Assembly (NCBI GenBank): GCA_024867545.1
Contig: JANFNE010000011.1
Span: 806,001 to 870,000, forward strand
Source of the DNA: Phytopythium helicoides
Taxonomy: Eukaryota > Oomycota > Peronosporomycetes > Pythiales > Pythiaceae
DNA length: 64,000 bases
Reading direction: 5' to 3'
Below are positions 56,023 to 64,000 of the stretch, in pieces. The notes below the pieces were generated by a model. The model made no database searches. It was given only the letters and a program-made list of their open reading frames with translations, and was not told where the DNA came from. Both the position numbers and the translations under genes were made by a program. Within the stretch, counting starts at the first letter, position 1; each line of letters starts with the position of its first letter.

Positions 56023-58368
56023 CTAGTTGCCGATCGAGGCAGCCATGTACAGCGCCCACGACCGAGTCAGCCCGTCGTCCATCTTGACGCGCTGCAGCAC
56101 GTCCATCGCCTTGGCCTTGTTCACGACCGCGTAGCTAGAGTACAAGATCGACAGCCACGCGTTCGTCACATCTTCACTCGTCACGATCGGCTGCTTGGAC
56201 AGCACCTCGTCCCACTCCTCGCGCACAAACTGCTGCGAGCGCACGAACGGCGTGATGGCCGACACAGGGAGCATCTGGATGCCGTGGATGCAGTACTTCT
56301 CGGGACTGAACCACGTCGCGTAGTCCACCTTGTTGTCGAAGAAGATGCCTGTGACCTTGTTAGGTCGGAAGTTGGCCGGGTGGATCTGGTTCTGGTCCTC
56401 CACGAGGAAGTATGTCTGGATCGCGTGCGCGTTCACGCGCGCCATGAGCTTCCCCACCATGGCAAGCTGCGCGTTGTTGGTCACCTTGCCGTACATGTAC
56501 AATCCGAATGAAAAGTTGATGTCCTCCGACGTGCTCTCCTGGTCCTTGCCGTCCGCGAACGGAGACACACCGTGCGAGTACGAGTGACCGCGGAACCAGT
56601 CGAACGACCGGAAGCGCGGGAAGAATCGGTCGCTCGCGTCCGAGTTGGCGACGTCGCGGATCAGCAGCTCCGTCATGGTGTTCAGCCGCGGGAGCTCCGA
56701 CCACGACGGGTCCAAGAAGTTGATGAGCGCCGCCGTGTGCACCCAGTAGCCGTAGTGGAAGTGGTGGTCGTTGTACATGGTGTTGCCAAAGTCCGCGTTC
56801 ATGTCGTTCTTGACGAAACCCTCGGAGCTCACGATGCCGCCGTACACGCGGTCGTACTGCAACTTGTACGTCCACGAGTTGCTCAGGTACGGTGCCATGA
56901 TGTTGCGCAGCTTGCCGATGCATGTTGAGAACAGGCTGCGGTCTCCACCAACGACAGCCGCGTCGTTCGCCATGAGACACAGAGAAGCGTACTTTTGAGC
57001 CGCCTTGCCGTTGAAGTAGTAGCTGCCGCCGATCGGGATATCCCAGTTCGCGTTGATGTCGTCACGCAAGTGATCAAGGATACGCTGCTGTTGCACGGTG
57101 GCCGCATCTAGCTTGCGCGGAGGGTAAAAGTCAGATGGCACGTCTTGCGTCTCACGCATGTTCCACACCGTCGGAGCGTTCGGCGGTGTCGTGTAGGCGT
57201 CGAAGATACCGCGCGTCGTCGAGTATGCCGACATGCCGTTGACCTTGGAGACGCCGCTCGACGTGTCGATGGTGGTCGTGTGGTGCGGCATGGCGAAGTG
57301 CAGCAGTCCGCTGGAGCAATCACCCGTCGTTTTCCAGTTGAACGCGTACGTCGAGTCGTCTGTGAAGGAGACGGATCCGCTCTGGACGATGCAAGACTTG
57401 TATTTGTCGAGCGAGGGCATCCACGAATCGTCAGTGGCGAGTGCGAGACGAAGGATGCCGTCGAACGGACCATCGCTCTTCAATGCCACGCTGCCATCAC
57501 CATGCAAAGTGACTGGCTTTGGAGCTCGACCATCGGGGGTCAACGAGTAGAGAACCCACTTGGTGCCAGCATTTGTTGCAATCACAAACTTGGAGTTTTG
57601 TTGCACTGCGTTGAGAGGCTGTCCGTTGACAGATATGATCGCTGTGTTCATGACAATGCGAGGCGAAAGTCCGTTTGAGTAACTAGTTGACGCGTAGACC
57701 ATACCGGTGACAAGGTTTGAGGTCATGACACCGGCGCCAGCCTGGAAGCGCACTGTGACACCTTGGTCGTCCCAGTCCGTGACTTTGAAGGTTGGCCTGT
57801 TCCACGCGAACTCGGATGCAGTCAACACCACATCGCGAGCGAGCCCGTGAGCGTAGTACTTGACAGCTCCGTTGTTGCCAGAAGCACCACCACTGAAGCG
57901 GTAGCGATACGAGTACGTGACTGCAAGACCGAATGGTGCCTGATCAATGATCGGCTGTAGCATGTACGGGTTGGACCAGACGGGTTGCAGCACGGCTCCG
58001 GGCCGGTCGTGTGCGATGAGATTTCCCCACCAGTTGTTAGTGGGAACGGCTCGGTTGGCGAGGCTTGCAGGGTCGACATTTTGCGGTGCGCAGAGGTTGT
58101 TCATTGCGTCGGTGGGTGGTATGAGGCTTGCTGGTGGTGCGTCAGCACCAAATGCCATGGTACCAGTCGAGTTCGTGGAATTGTCGTCGTAGGCTGACGA
58201 GGCTGACGAGTATGGCTGCCAGTCTCCCACAGTTGCATTGGTGACTGTCGAGCTGACCCAGCCAGATCCCGAGCCCGATGAAGAGCTGCTTTGAGCATCG
58301 CTTTGGTGAAGAAGAGAGCTGTGGAGCAGAGCAGACAGTCCGGCAGCGTGGACGAGGTTGAATCTCAT
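56023..58368 (-). CDS. Secreted glycoside hydrolase family 81 endo-1,3-beta-glucanase
   Basis: Hydrolyses 1,3-beta-glucan, the main wall polymer of oomycetes and of many fungi. Single exon, 781 aa from the chosen ATG at 58368. That start places a signal peptide (MRFNLVHAAGLSALLHS, cleavage probably after about residue 26) at the N-terminus. An earlier in-frame ATG at 58503 would hide it behind 45 residues and was not used. A Ser/Gly-rich linker with N-glycosylation sites follows. GH81 motifs: PTNNWWGNLI, SNPYMLQPIID, DHHFHYGYW near residue 533, RGHSYSHGVSPFADGKDQES and STSEDINFS near residue 608. The acidic residues in the last motifs are those proposed as catalytic in the family. Roles in wall remodelling are likely; a role in interaction with fungi or hosts is only possible. 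Confidence 0.92.
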   Translation of the reverse strand: MRFNLVHAAGLSALLHSSLLHQSDAQSSSSSGSGSGWVSSTVTNATVGDWQPYSSASSAYDDNSTNSTGTMAFGADAPPASLIPPTDAMNNLCAPQNVDPASLANRAVPTNNWWGNLIAHDRPGAVLQPVWSNPYMLQPIIDQAPFGLAVTYSYRYRFSGGASGNNGAVKYYAHGLARDVVLTASEFAWNRPTFKVTDWDDQGVTVRFQAGAGVMTSNLVTGMVYASTSYSNGLSPRIVMNTAIISVNGQPLNAVQQNSKFVIATNAGTKWVLYSLTPDGRAPKPVTLHGDGSVALKSDGPFDGILRLALATDDSWMPSLDKYKSCIVQSGSVSFTDDSTYAFNWKTTGDCSSGLLHFAMPHHTTTIDTSSGVSKVNGMSAYSTTRGIFDAYTTPPNAPTVWNMRETQDVPSDFYPPRKLDAATVQQQRILDHLRDDINANWDIPIGGSYYFNGKAAQKYASLCLMANDAAVVGGDRSLFSTCIGKLRNIMAPYLSNSWTYKLQYDRVYGGIVSSEGFVKNDMNADFGNTMYNDHHFHYGYWVHTAALINFLDPSWSELPRLNTMTELLIRDVANSDASDRFFPRFRSFDWFRGHSYSHGVSPFADGKDQESTSEDINFSFGLYMYGKVTNNAQLAMVGKLMARVNAHAIQTYFLVEDQNQIHPANFRPNKVTGIFFDNKVDYATWFSPEKYCIHGIQMLPVSAITPFVRSQQFVREEWDEVLSKQPIVTSEDVTNAWLSILYSSYAVVNKAKAMDVLQRVKMDDGLTRSWALYMAASIGN

Positions 58369-58790
58369 GCTGGCGAAGTGGTCTTGTGCAGCGAAGCAGA
58401 CAGCCTGAGCTCTTGAGCGCTGAAAGCGGAATGAGATCGACAAACTCGAGTGCAGTGCTGGAAGATCACCAGCATGGTGATAGATGGCTCGGTCGTTTGA
58501 CATGATCGACGCACGCGTTCAGCTCCCTGCGTTGCTGCTTCCTAGGCTCGTGACGGCCGAACCAGACGCAGCAGCAGACGCGCGCGTTCCGTCGCGCCGA
58601 GGCTTCAACCTGCGCGTCGTCCAACGCTGGCGCCTGGGCTTCCAGCAGAGCAGCCCACCGGCCTTCGCCATGTTATCAGAGCCGCTCGGAAGGTCTGCGT
58701 TGCCGTCGAGAGTGGGCCACACGGCACCGCCTCCCGGTTGTGTGACGCCGCCCCTCTGCTTGGAAGCCGCCCGTGTCTCTGGCGCTCAGT
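58369..58790. other. Divergent intergenic region (GH81 / ApaG-domain gene)
   Basis: 422 bp between two start codons. It contains GGCGCTCAGTATG directly at the ApaG-gene start, which resembles a CA-type initiator. No other gene is apparent; open frames here are extensions of the flanking genes. Confidence 0.45.
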
Positions 58791-59912
58791 ATGGCTGACG
58801 CGTCCGTTGCCTTTCCCCCACTCGACCAACGGGACCTGCCGGCCGAGATGCCCCGGGCGACCACCGTGCGCGCCATCTACAAGTGCCTGCTGCGCGACGC
58901 GCGCGAGCTGCAGCGCACGCCGCACTTCTGCCTGCGCGCGCCGCTGCGGCTCGAGGACTGGGGCGTGGGCCAGTTCCTGGACCCGACGCGCGGCGCCACC
59001 AACCGCGACCTGACGCCAGCGGCCGCCGACGAGGCCGCGCCCATCCGCGGCTTTATGGACTACGAGCGCTGGCGCCGCCAGGGCTTCCGCGGCCCGCGCG
59101 CGCACCACGGCGTCGATGTGGTCGACGTCATCCGCCAGGTCTTCCGCGACAACAAGGACCTCGCCGACGAGCAGGTATGGCGAGGACTTGAGCGCCGGGA
59201 GCGGCTCCAGAGCTGACGGGCGGTGCTGTGGCAGCTGATCGAGCAGAAGCTGGACGAAGCCATCATGTGCGTCGACTAGGGAGGTGGAGGAAGGTGTGAA
59301 GGGGCGCTGACGGCAGGCTGACTGCAGGACGCTGCACGAGATCTCGGAGCAGATCCTGCTCGCCAAGTGCTCCAGCGGTGAGAGAACCCTCATGACGACA
59401 GCACCCAGCTCGGTGCTAATGCTGCATGCTTCGCAGTGACCGTGACGGACGGCGTGCGCATTGAGGTGACGAGCCAGTACGTGCAGACGCACTCGAACCC
59501 GGAGAACAACGTCTTCCGCTTCACCTACCGCGTCACCATCACCAACGAGAGTGCGTGCAAGCCGTGCAGCTTGGCTGCTGCATTGACACGACACTAACCG
59601 ATCGCCACTGCGACAGACGAGCACACGGCCGTGCAGATCCTTGGACGCCAATACACATTCGAGAGCGAGAAGGGCCAGCGCATCGCGCTTCCTCGCAACT
59701 CGCCAGGTATCGTGGGCAACACGCCGGTGCTCGCACCGGGCGACACGTTTGTTTACGCCAGCGGCGTCGACATTGATTCACCTCGAGGGTTCGTCACGGG
59801 CTGTCTGCACGCGCTGCGACGGCCTGGAGACCCGGATCACGAAGAGCTCTTCGATGCGTTCGTATCCAAGTTCGAGCTGCTGGCTCCACCAGCTGCAAAC
59901 TCGAGCGCCTGA
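58791..59912 (+). CDS. ApaG-domain (DUF525) protein with an N-terminal LYR-like segment
   Basis: Five exons (58791-59174, 59235-59266, 59328-59377, 59437-59550, 59617-59912) keep phase and give 291 aa; introns are 59-66 bp. Residues about 20-50 (RAIYKCLLRDARELQRTPHF) resemble a complex1_LYR-type helix with a Y-x-x-L-L-R core. The C-terminal part is an ApaG domain: GVRIEVTSQYVQTHSNPENN, VFRFTYRVTITNEN, VQILGRQYTFESEKG, NTPVLAPGDTFVYASG and SPRGFVTGCL. ApaG folds are beta-sandwich domains found alone in bacteria and in some eukaryotic F-box and polymerase-associated proteins; their biochemical role is poorly defined. The start is the ATG after an initiator-like GCTCAGT. Convergent with malic enzyme, 273 bp apart. 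Confidence 0.85.
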
Positions 59913-60185
59913 GCACGCTTCAAACCAGTTAGGGAGCTGCTCAACACAGCGCCAACGCCAACTTGACGGCAAGATTAGACATTGGGCGACTACAGACAAC
60001 AACCGTGTCTGGCATTGTCCACAACGGAAAAGCGAAGTGCTTCACGTGAAGCGCTCTCGTACATTGTAATCGCAGAGCGATCGAATCGATTCACTTCTTG
60101 AGGGCTGCTGAGCCCCCATTCTACAAGATGCTGCGGTAGTTTGTTCGTTTGTCCACCAAGATCGCCTCCGTCTTGGATCGAAAAC

Positions 60186-62266
60186 TTACTCCACGAGCGA
60201 GTGGTAGGCCGGGTAGTACATCTTCGAAGCGATGTACGCCTCCAAGCTGGCGCCACGGCGGATCTTGGGGCGGAAGCCCGCCACCTCATCGTCCAGCGCG
60301 CACTGCATCACGGCAGTGGCCACCTTGAGCGACACATGCCGGATGTTGCACACCGATGGGAAGACACGACCGCTGGCAATCTCCTCCGGCGTCATGCACT
60401 GCGAAAGCGCCTTGGCAGCAGCGTACAGCATGCGGTCCGTGACACGCGACGCGTGGCTGACCTTGCACGCAAGACCCACACCCGGGAAAATGAACATGTT
60501 GTTGCACTGGCTCACAGCGTACGTCTTGCCCTCGTAGTTCACCGGCTCGAACGGACTGCCACTCGCAAACACGCACTTGCCCTTGGTCCACTCGTAAGCC
60601 TGCTCGGCAGTACACTCAGCGACCGACGTCGGGTTCGACAGCGGGAACACAATCGGGTGCTCAACATGCTTGGCCATTTCCTCCACGGCCTCCTGGGTGA
60701 AATGCTCCACGAGCCGCGCTGAGGCCCATGAGCATCGTCGGCTTGGCGGCCTTGATGACGTCCACGAGGCTCGTCTTGTCCGCCAGGTCGGAGCGCGAGA
60801 AGTACTTCTGGCCCGAGTTCAGTCCCGAACGCGAAGATCCCATCAGTCCATGCTGGTCCAGGATGTAGAAGCGACTACGAGCCTCATCAGCAGTGATACC
60901 CTCACGGAGCATACCCTGCAGCAGCGTCGTCGCGACACCAAGACCGGCGCTGCCGGCACCAAGAATCACGATGCGCTGGTCCTTCAGCGGGATCTGAACG
61001 CGCTCACAGGCACTCAGCGCGCCAGCGAGCACCGTGGCACCCGTTCCCTGGATGTCATCGTTGAAGCAGAGCTGCTTGAGGCGGTACGCGTTCAGAACAT
61101 CGGCAGCGTGGTCACTCGAAAAGTCCTCGAACTGCACGAGAGCCTTGGGCCAGCGGCTGCGCACAGCACGCATGAACTCGTCCACGACTCCCCAGAAGAC
61201 CTCGCCCGTCAGTCGCGGGTGCTGCATGCCGAGGTAGTACGGGTCATCGAGGAACTTTTGGTTGTTGGTGCCCACGTCGAGCACGACCGGGAGCACCTTG
61301 CGGGGGTCGATGCCACCGGCAGCCGTGTACAACGCGAGCTTACCGATGGGAATGCCCATACCGTTGACGCCCAAGTCGCCAAGACCGAGAATGCGGCTGC
61401 CGTCCGTGACGACAATCACCTCAACGTCGTCGCACGGCCAGTTGTGCACCATGGCGCCGAACTGGCTGCGGTCCTCGGCGCTGAAGTACATGCCTCGCGG
61501 GCGGCGGAAGACGCTACCGAACTTCTGACACACGAGACCGACCGTCGGGGTGTACACAATGGGAGCTGCATTGTAACAGCGACCACAACACGAACGCACG
61601 TGAGACGAGGGTGTTCATCAAGCTGCAGGGCAGGTAGGACGTACCCATCTCCTCCATGTGGTCAATGAGCAGGCGGAAGAAGAGCGTCTCGTTACGGTTC
61701 TGCAGGTCGGACAGGAAGATGTTCTTGCGCAGCGGGTCGGGCTCCTCCGAGTAGACCTGGTAGATCTTCTTGAGCTGCGCGTCCATGTCGAGGCGGCGCG
61801 GGGGCACAAGGCCGCGCAGTCCTGCCGTCACCAAGCAAAGGTTCGTCATTAGTGCGTGGCGGCTTGCAACACTGCAAACGTCGCTAGCAGCATCGCACCG
61901 AGGCGGTCGCGCTCGACCATCTTGAAGCCCGTGCCCTTGTTGTACAGCGGGTCGTGCACCTGCCACGAACGCACGAGCGTCAGTCAGTCCGATCCACTCA
62001 CGCGAGCCCGCGCAGAGGACGCCACTCACGATGCTGATGCCCTTCATGCCCGTCTTGATGGGCGGGTTGTACTTGGGCACGGCGTTGAGGAACTTCTTGA
62101 CGGACTCGGGCTCGTCCACCGCCTCCTCCTTGGGCACGTCCATCTCATCGTCGTCCTCGGCGTCGTCCGCGGACACGCCGAAGCAGCGGAAGGCCAAGCG
62201 CAGCGGCCGCGGGGCCGCCGCCGCCTGCAGCGCGCGCACCTGCGTCTGCAGTTTCCTCGCCAGCAT
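60186..62266 (-). CDS. Malic enzyme, mitochondrial, with a one-base frameshift in the last exon
   Basis: Oxidative decarboxylation of malate to pyruvate and CO2 with NAD(P). Exons: 62266-62030, 61959-61899, 61821-61645, 61565-60186. The N-terminus MLARKLQTQVRALQAAAAPR looks like a mitochondrial presequence. Family motifs: VHDPLYNKGTGF, RNETLFFRLLIDHMEEM, YTPTVGLVCQ, TDGSRILGLGDLGVNGMG, QFEDFSSDHA (metal site), FNDDIQGTG, ILGAGSAGLGVA (Rossmann nucleotide site) and FPLSNPTSVAECTAEQAY. Within exon 4 the frame changes at an AAA run (60700-60702 on +). Upstream frame ends LMGLSAARGAF and conserved protein resumes in the next frame as TQEAVEEMAKHV. With two A the frame is open to the stop at 60188 and about 617 aa long, normal for the family. 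As given, translation would stop at about 60,661, truncating near residue 460. NAD versus NADP use cannot be decided. Confidence 0.9.
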
Positions 62267-63832
62267 CTTCGCTCGGGCGCAGTAGACGGAGCTGGTCGCT
62301 TGGCGGCCGATCGGGAAATGCGCAACGGCGACGCGCAGGTGACGAGGGGGGAATCACTGGCGCTCAGTATGCGGCGGCGACACCTACGGTGGGGCACGGG
62401 TGCTTGGATGTGCAAGGTTCAGGATTTATGCACCAGGCCGCTTGGGGACAGGGTTGAACCACAAAGCAGAAAATGGTCCCCTATCAAAATGATACGTTCG
62501 GGACGTTCGGGATGGATGATAGAGGGGACGCACGGGACGTGAAGAGATATCCTCCAATCGAAAGACGGCAAGTACGATTTTCTGCCCAATCAACACGCTG
62601 TTGTAATGTTGAAGCCGTGGTATCCGAGCTTGAAGTCGGCTCACCACTGACCTCGGTGCACACCGCAGTTCTATTGCAGACGGTTTCGCATCGCAACACT
62701 CCCTCGTCTTTTACTTGGGCTGCATACGCATCAACAGCGCTGCCCAACACCAACACCAGCGGTAAATTGCAGCGAGCCTTGAGCGGCATACGCATGCAGC
62801 AACAGCTCACGTGAAGATGCACAGCTATGTGACCGTGGTGTGCACGCCCGGCAAGGTGTATCCACATCCACACCTGATCAAAAATATCTACCGTTCTGCG
62901 TCAGCCACAAGCTGATGTAGAAGGAGGCATGGCATCACCAGCCTCCGCTTCTGTGACAACCTAGAGCTGTCAAAGCCCAACCATGACTAAAATGTAGTGT
63001 TTCTCGGTAAGCGACTCCAACGTGGCTACAAGTGATTGAAGCTTCAATGGAGACACCATCGATCCAGAGCTTGGGTATATTTTCTTCGAAAAATAATGAA
63101 AACCGCTCCAGCTCCTACGTCCCTTTTCACATGATGGTCAATCACATTACCTCGATACTCTACTCATCATTTTTGAGAGCTTTATTGTAAAAAAATTAGT
63201 GCTATTGATAAGAGCTTATTTTTTGTTTTGTTTCCCAATGGTTTTATAATTTTCAAAGGGATATTACGGTTGAGTGGTTGGAAGTCAACATACACAAGTC
63301 AAAAGTCCAACAATTTGAATATCTCGCAGATCGCACACATTTGCTCCACCTTCTCAAGTCCACATTGAATGAAGCCATCAGCCCTGCTGGCTTCTTGCCG
63401 AGCACAGGGGATGTGAATTGGCAACAACTCCGTGCGTGACTAGTTGCACGCTTTCAACTGAATCTTTCCGTCCCTCGTGTCCCTTATCAAGCATCCCCAA
63501 CGTCAGCTTGAAGCTGAATAATGTCACACTTTGACGCGGCGCGACGATTGGCCGAAATGTCGCGCAGGATGATTTCTTCGGTCGCTGCGATTGGCGGATG
63601 CGTCTGACGCGCGCCTCGGATTGGCGCAAAAGGCGCGGCACCTGGGTTCATCGGTCACCTTATCGCGACGCGCCGGACAGCGGACGCGAGCGATCTCCGA
63701 TCGTCAGTTGGCGTTTTCCCCGAGAAAGTGCACCCGATCCAAGCCTCCAGCCGCGCCACGCGTCGCTGCCGTACGCCCCGCCGCCCGCTGCCGCCCTCGA
63801 GCGCCTCTAACCGCGTTGCCTGTAGTGCCGAC
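62267..63832. other. Intergenic region, 1.57 kb, no gene recognised
   Basis: The first 200 bp are GC-rich and probably the malic enzyme promoter, with CGCTCAGTATG at 62,361. From about 62,480 to 63,540 GC content falls, with AT-rich stretches at 63,150-63,260. No conserved frame, RNA gene or transposon end is visible. The last 290 bp are GC-rich again and lead to the gelsolin-family gene. Confidence 0.5.
63547..63624. promoter_or_regulatory. Three inverted CCAAT boxes upstream of the gelsolin-family gene
   Basis: ATTGG occurs at 63,547-63,551, 63,590-63,594 and 63,620-63,624, all in the same orientation, spaced 43 and 30 bp, about 210-290 bp before the ATG. This fits an NF-Y-type promoter. 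The role is inferred. Confidence 0.4.
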
Positions 63833-64000
63833 ATGTCGATCGACCCCGCGTTCGTGGACGCCGGAAAGAAGGAGGGCCTCGAGGCCTGGCGCATCGAGGC
63901 GCTGCAGCCTGTGCCGCTGCCGGCCAGCGAGCTCGGCAAGGTGCACAGCGGCGACAGCTACATCTTCCTGAGCACCGTGGGCGGCAAGGGGTGCGTCTCG
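63833..64000 (+). CDS. Gelsolin/villin-family actin-binding protein, first exon (partial)
   Basis: The ATG at 63833 opens a frame with DPAFVDAGKKEGLEAWRIE and then VPLPASELGKVHSGDSYIFL, the start of a first gelsolin repeat. In that repeat the W-R-I-E strand and the GDSYI strand are hallmarks. Such proteins cap and sever actin filaments under calcium control. The exon appears to end at 63,990 before a GTGCGT donor, so the window closes inside the first intron. Whether it is a short gelsolin or a longer villin cannot be seen. Confidence 0.85.
   Translation, partial: MSIDPAFVDAGKKEGLEAWRIEALQPVPLPASELGKVHSGDSYIFLSTVGGKGCVS

Noticed and set aside
58369..58503. Upstream in-frame start for the GH81 gene
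   Set aside because: It would add 45 residues before a clear signal peptide; the internal ATG at 58368 gives a normal secreted enzyme.
58605..59651. Long minus-strand frame across the ApaG-domain gene
   Set aside because: It lies antisense to well-supported exons, reads through the introns and shows no recognisable protein motifs.

Overview
The window has two very different halves. Bases 1 to about 47,503 form one long tandem array of non-coding RNA genes. Bases 47,504 to 64,000 are compact, GC-rich, intron-containing eukaryotic nuclear DNA. The introns of 59-98 bp with GTRNGT-like donors, the GC-rich exons, the mitochondrial phosphagen kinase, the secreted GH81 glucanase and the closely packed divergent/convergent genes all point to an oomycete (Phytophthora/Pythium-like). 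That assignment is an inference, because no rRNA or organelle marker is present.

The array has a repeat unit of 1,820-1,907 bp. Each unit carries, in order, tRNA-Ser(GCU) on +, U6 snRNA on +, tRNA-Trp(CCA) on -, and tRNA-Thr(CGU) on +. I count 26 tRNA-Ser, 26 U6, 25 tRNA-Trp and 25 tRNA-Thr copies. The array runs off the left edge, and its last unit is cut about 90 bp after U6. Two main unit families exist. Family A fills 1 to ~17.6 kb. Family B fills ~17.6 kb to 47.5 kb, with an early form B1 and a later, more uniform form B2. Small reciprocal patches of one family lie inside the other, and a three-unit higher-order duplication sits at 31.9-43.2 kb. Several A and early B units are full of single-base indels that also hit the RNA genes, whereas neighbouring units are clean.

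The right half holds, in order: an alpha/beta-hydrolase-like gene whose nucleophile serine is replaced by glycine (+); a 120-aa one-helix membrane protein (-); a PPTC7-type PP2C phosphatase (-); mitochondrial ribosomal protein bL20m (+); a mitochondrial phosphagen kinase (-); an unresolved small membrane-protein gene (+); chaperonin subunit CCT7 (-); a secreted GH81 endo-1,3-beta-glucanase (-); an ApaG-domain protein (+); a mitochondrial malic enzyme with a one-base frameshift (-); and the first exon of a gelsolin/villin-family gene (+). Several products look mitochondrial (phosphatase, bL20m, phosphagen kinase, malic enzyme), but nothing suggests co-transcription. The genes sit as divergent and convergent pairs with short spacers.

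The most unusual feature is the array itself. It couples a core spliceosomal RNA to three specific tRNAs at equal copy number, with the U6 promoter elements embedded in every unit.
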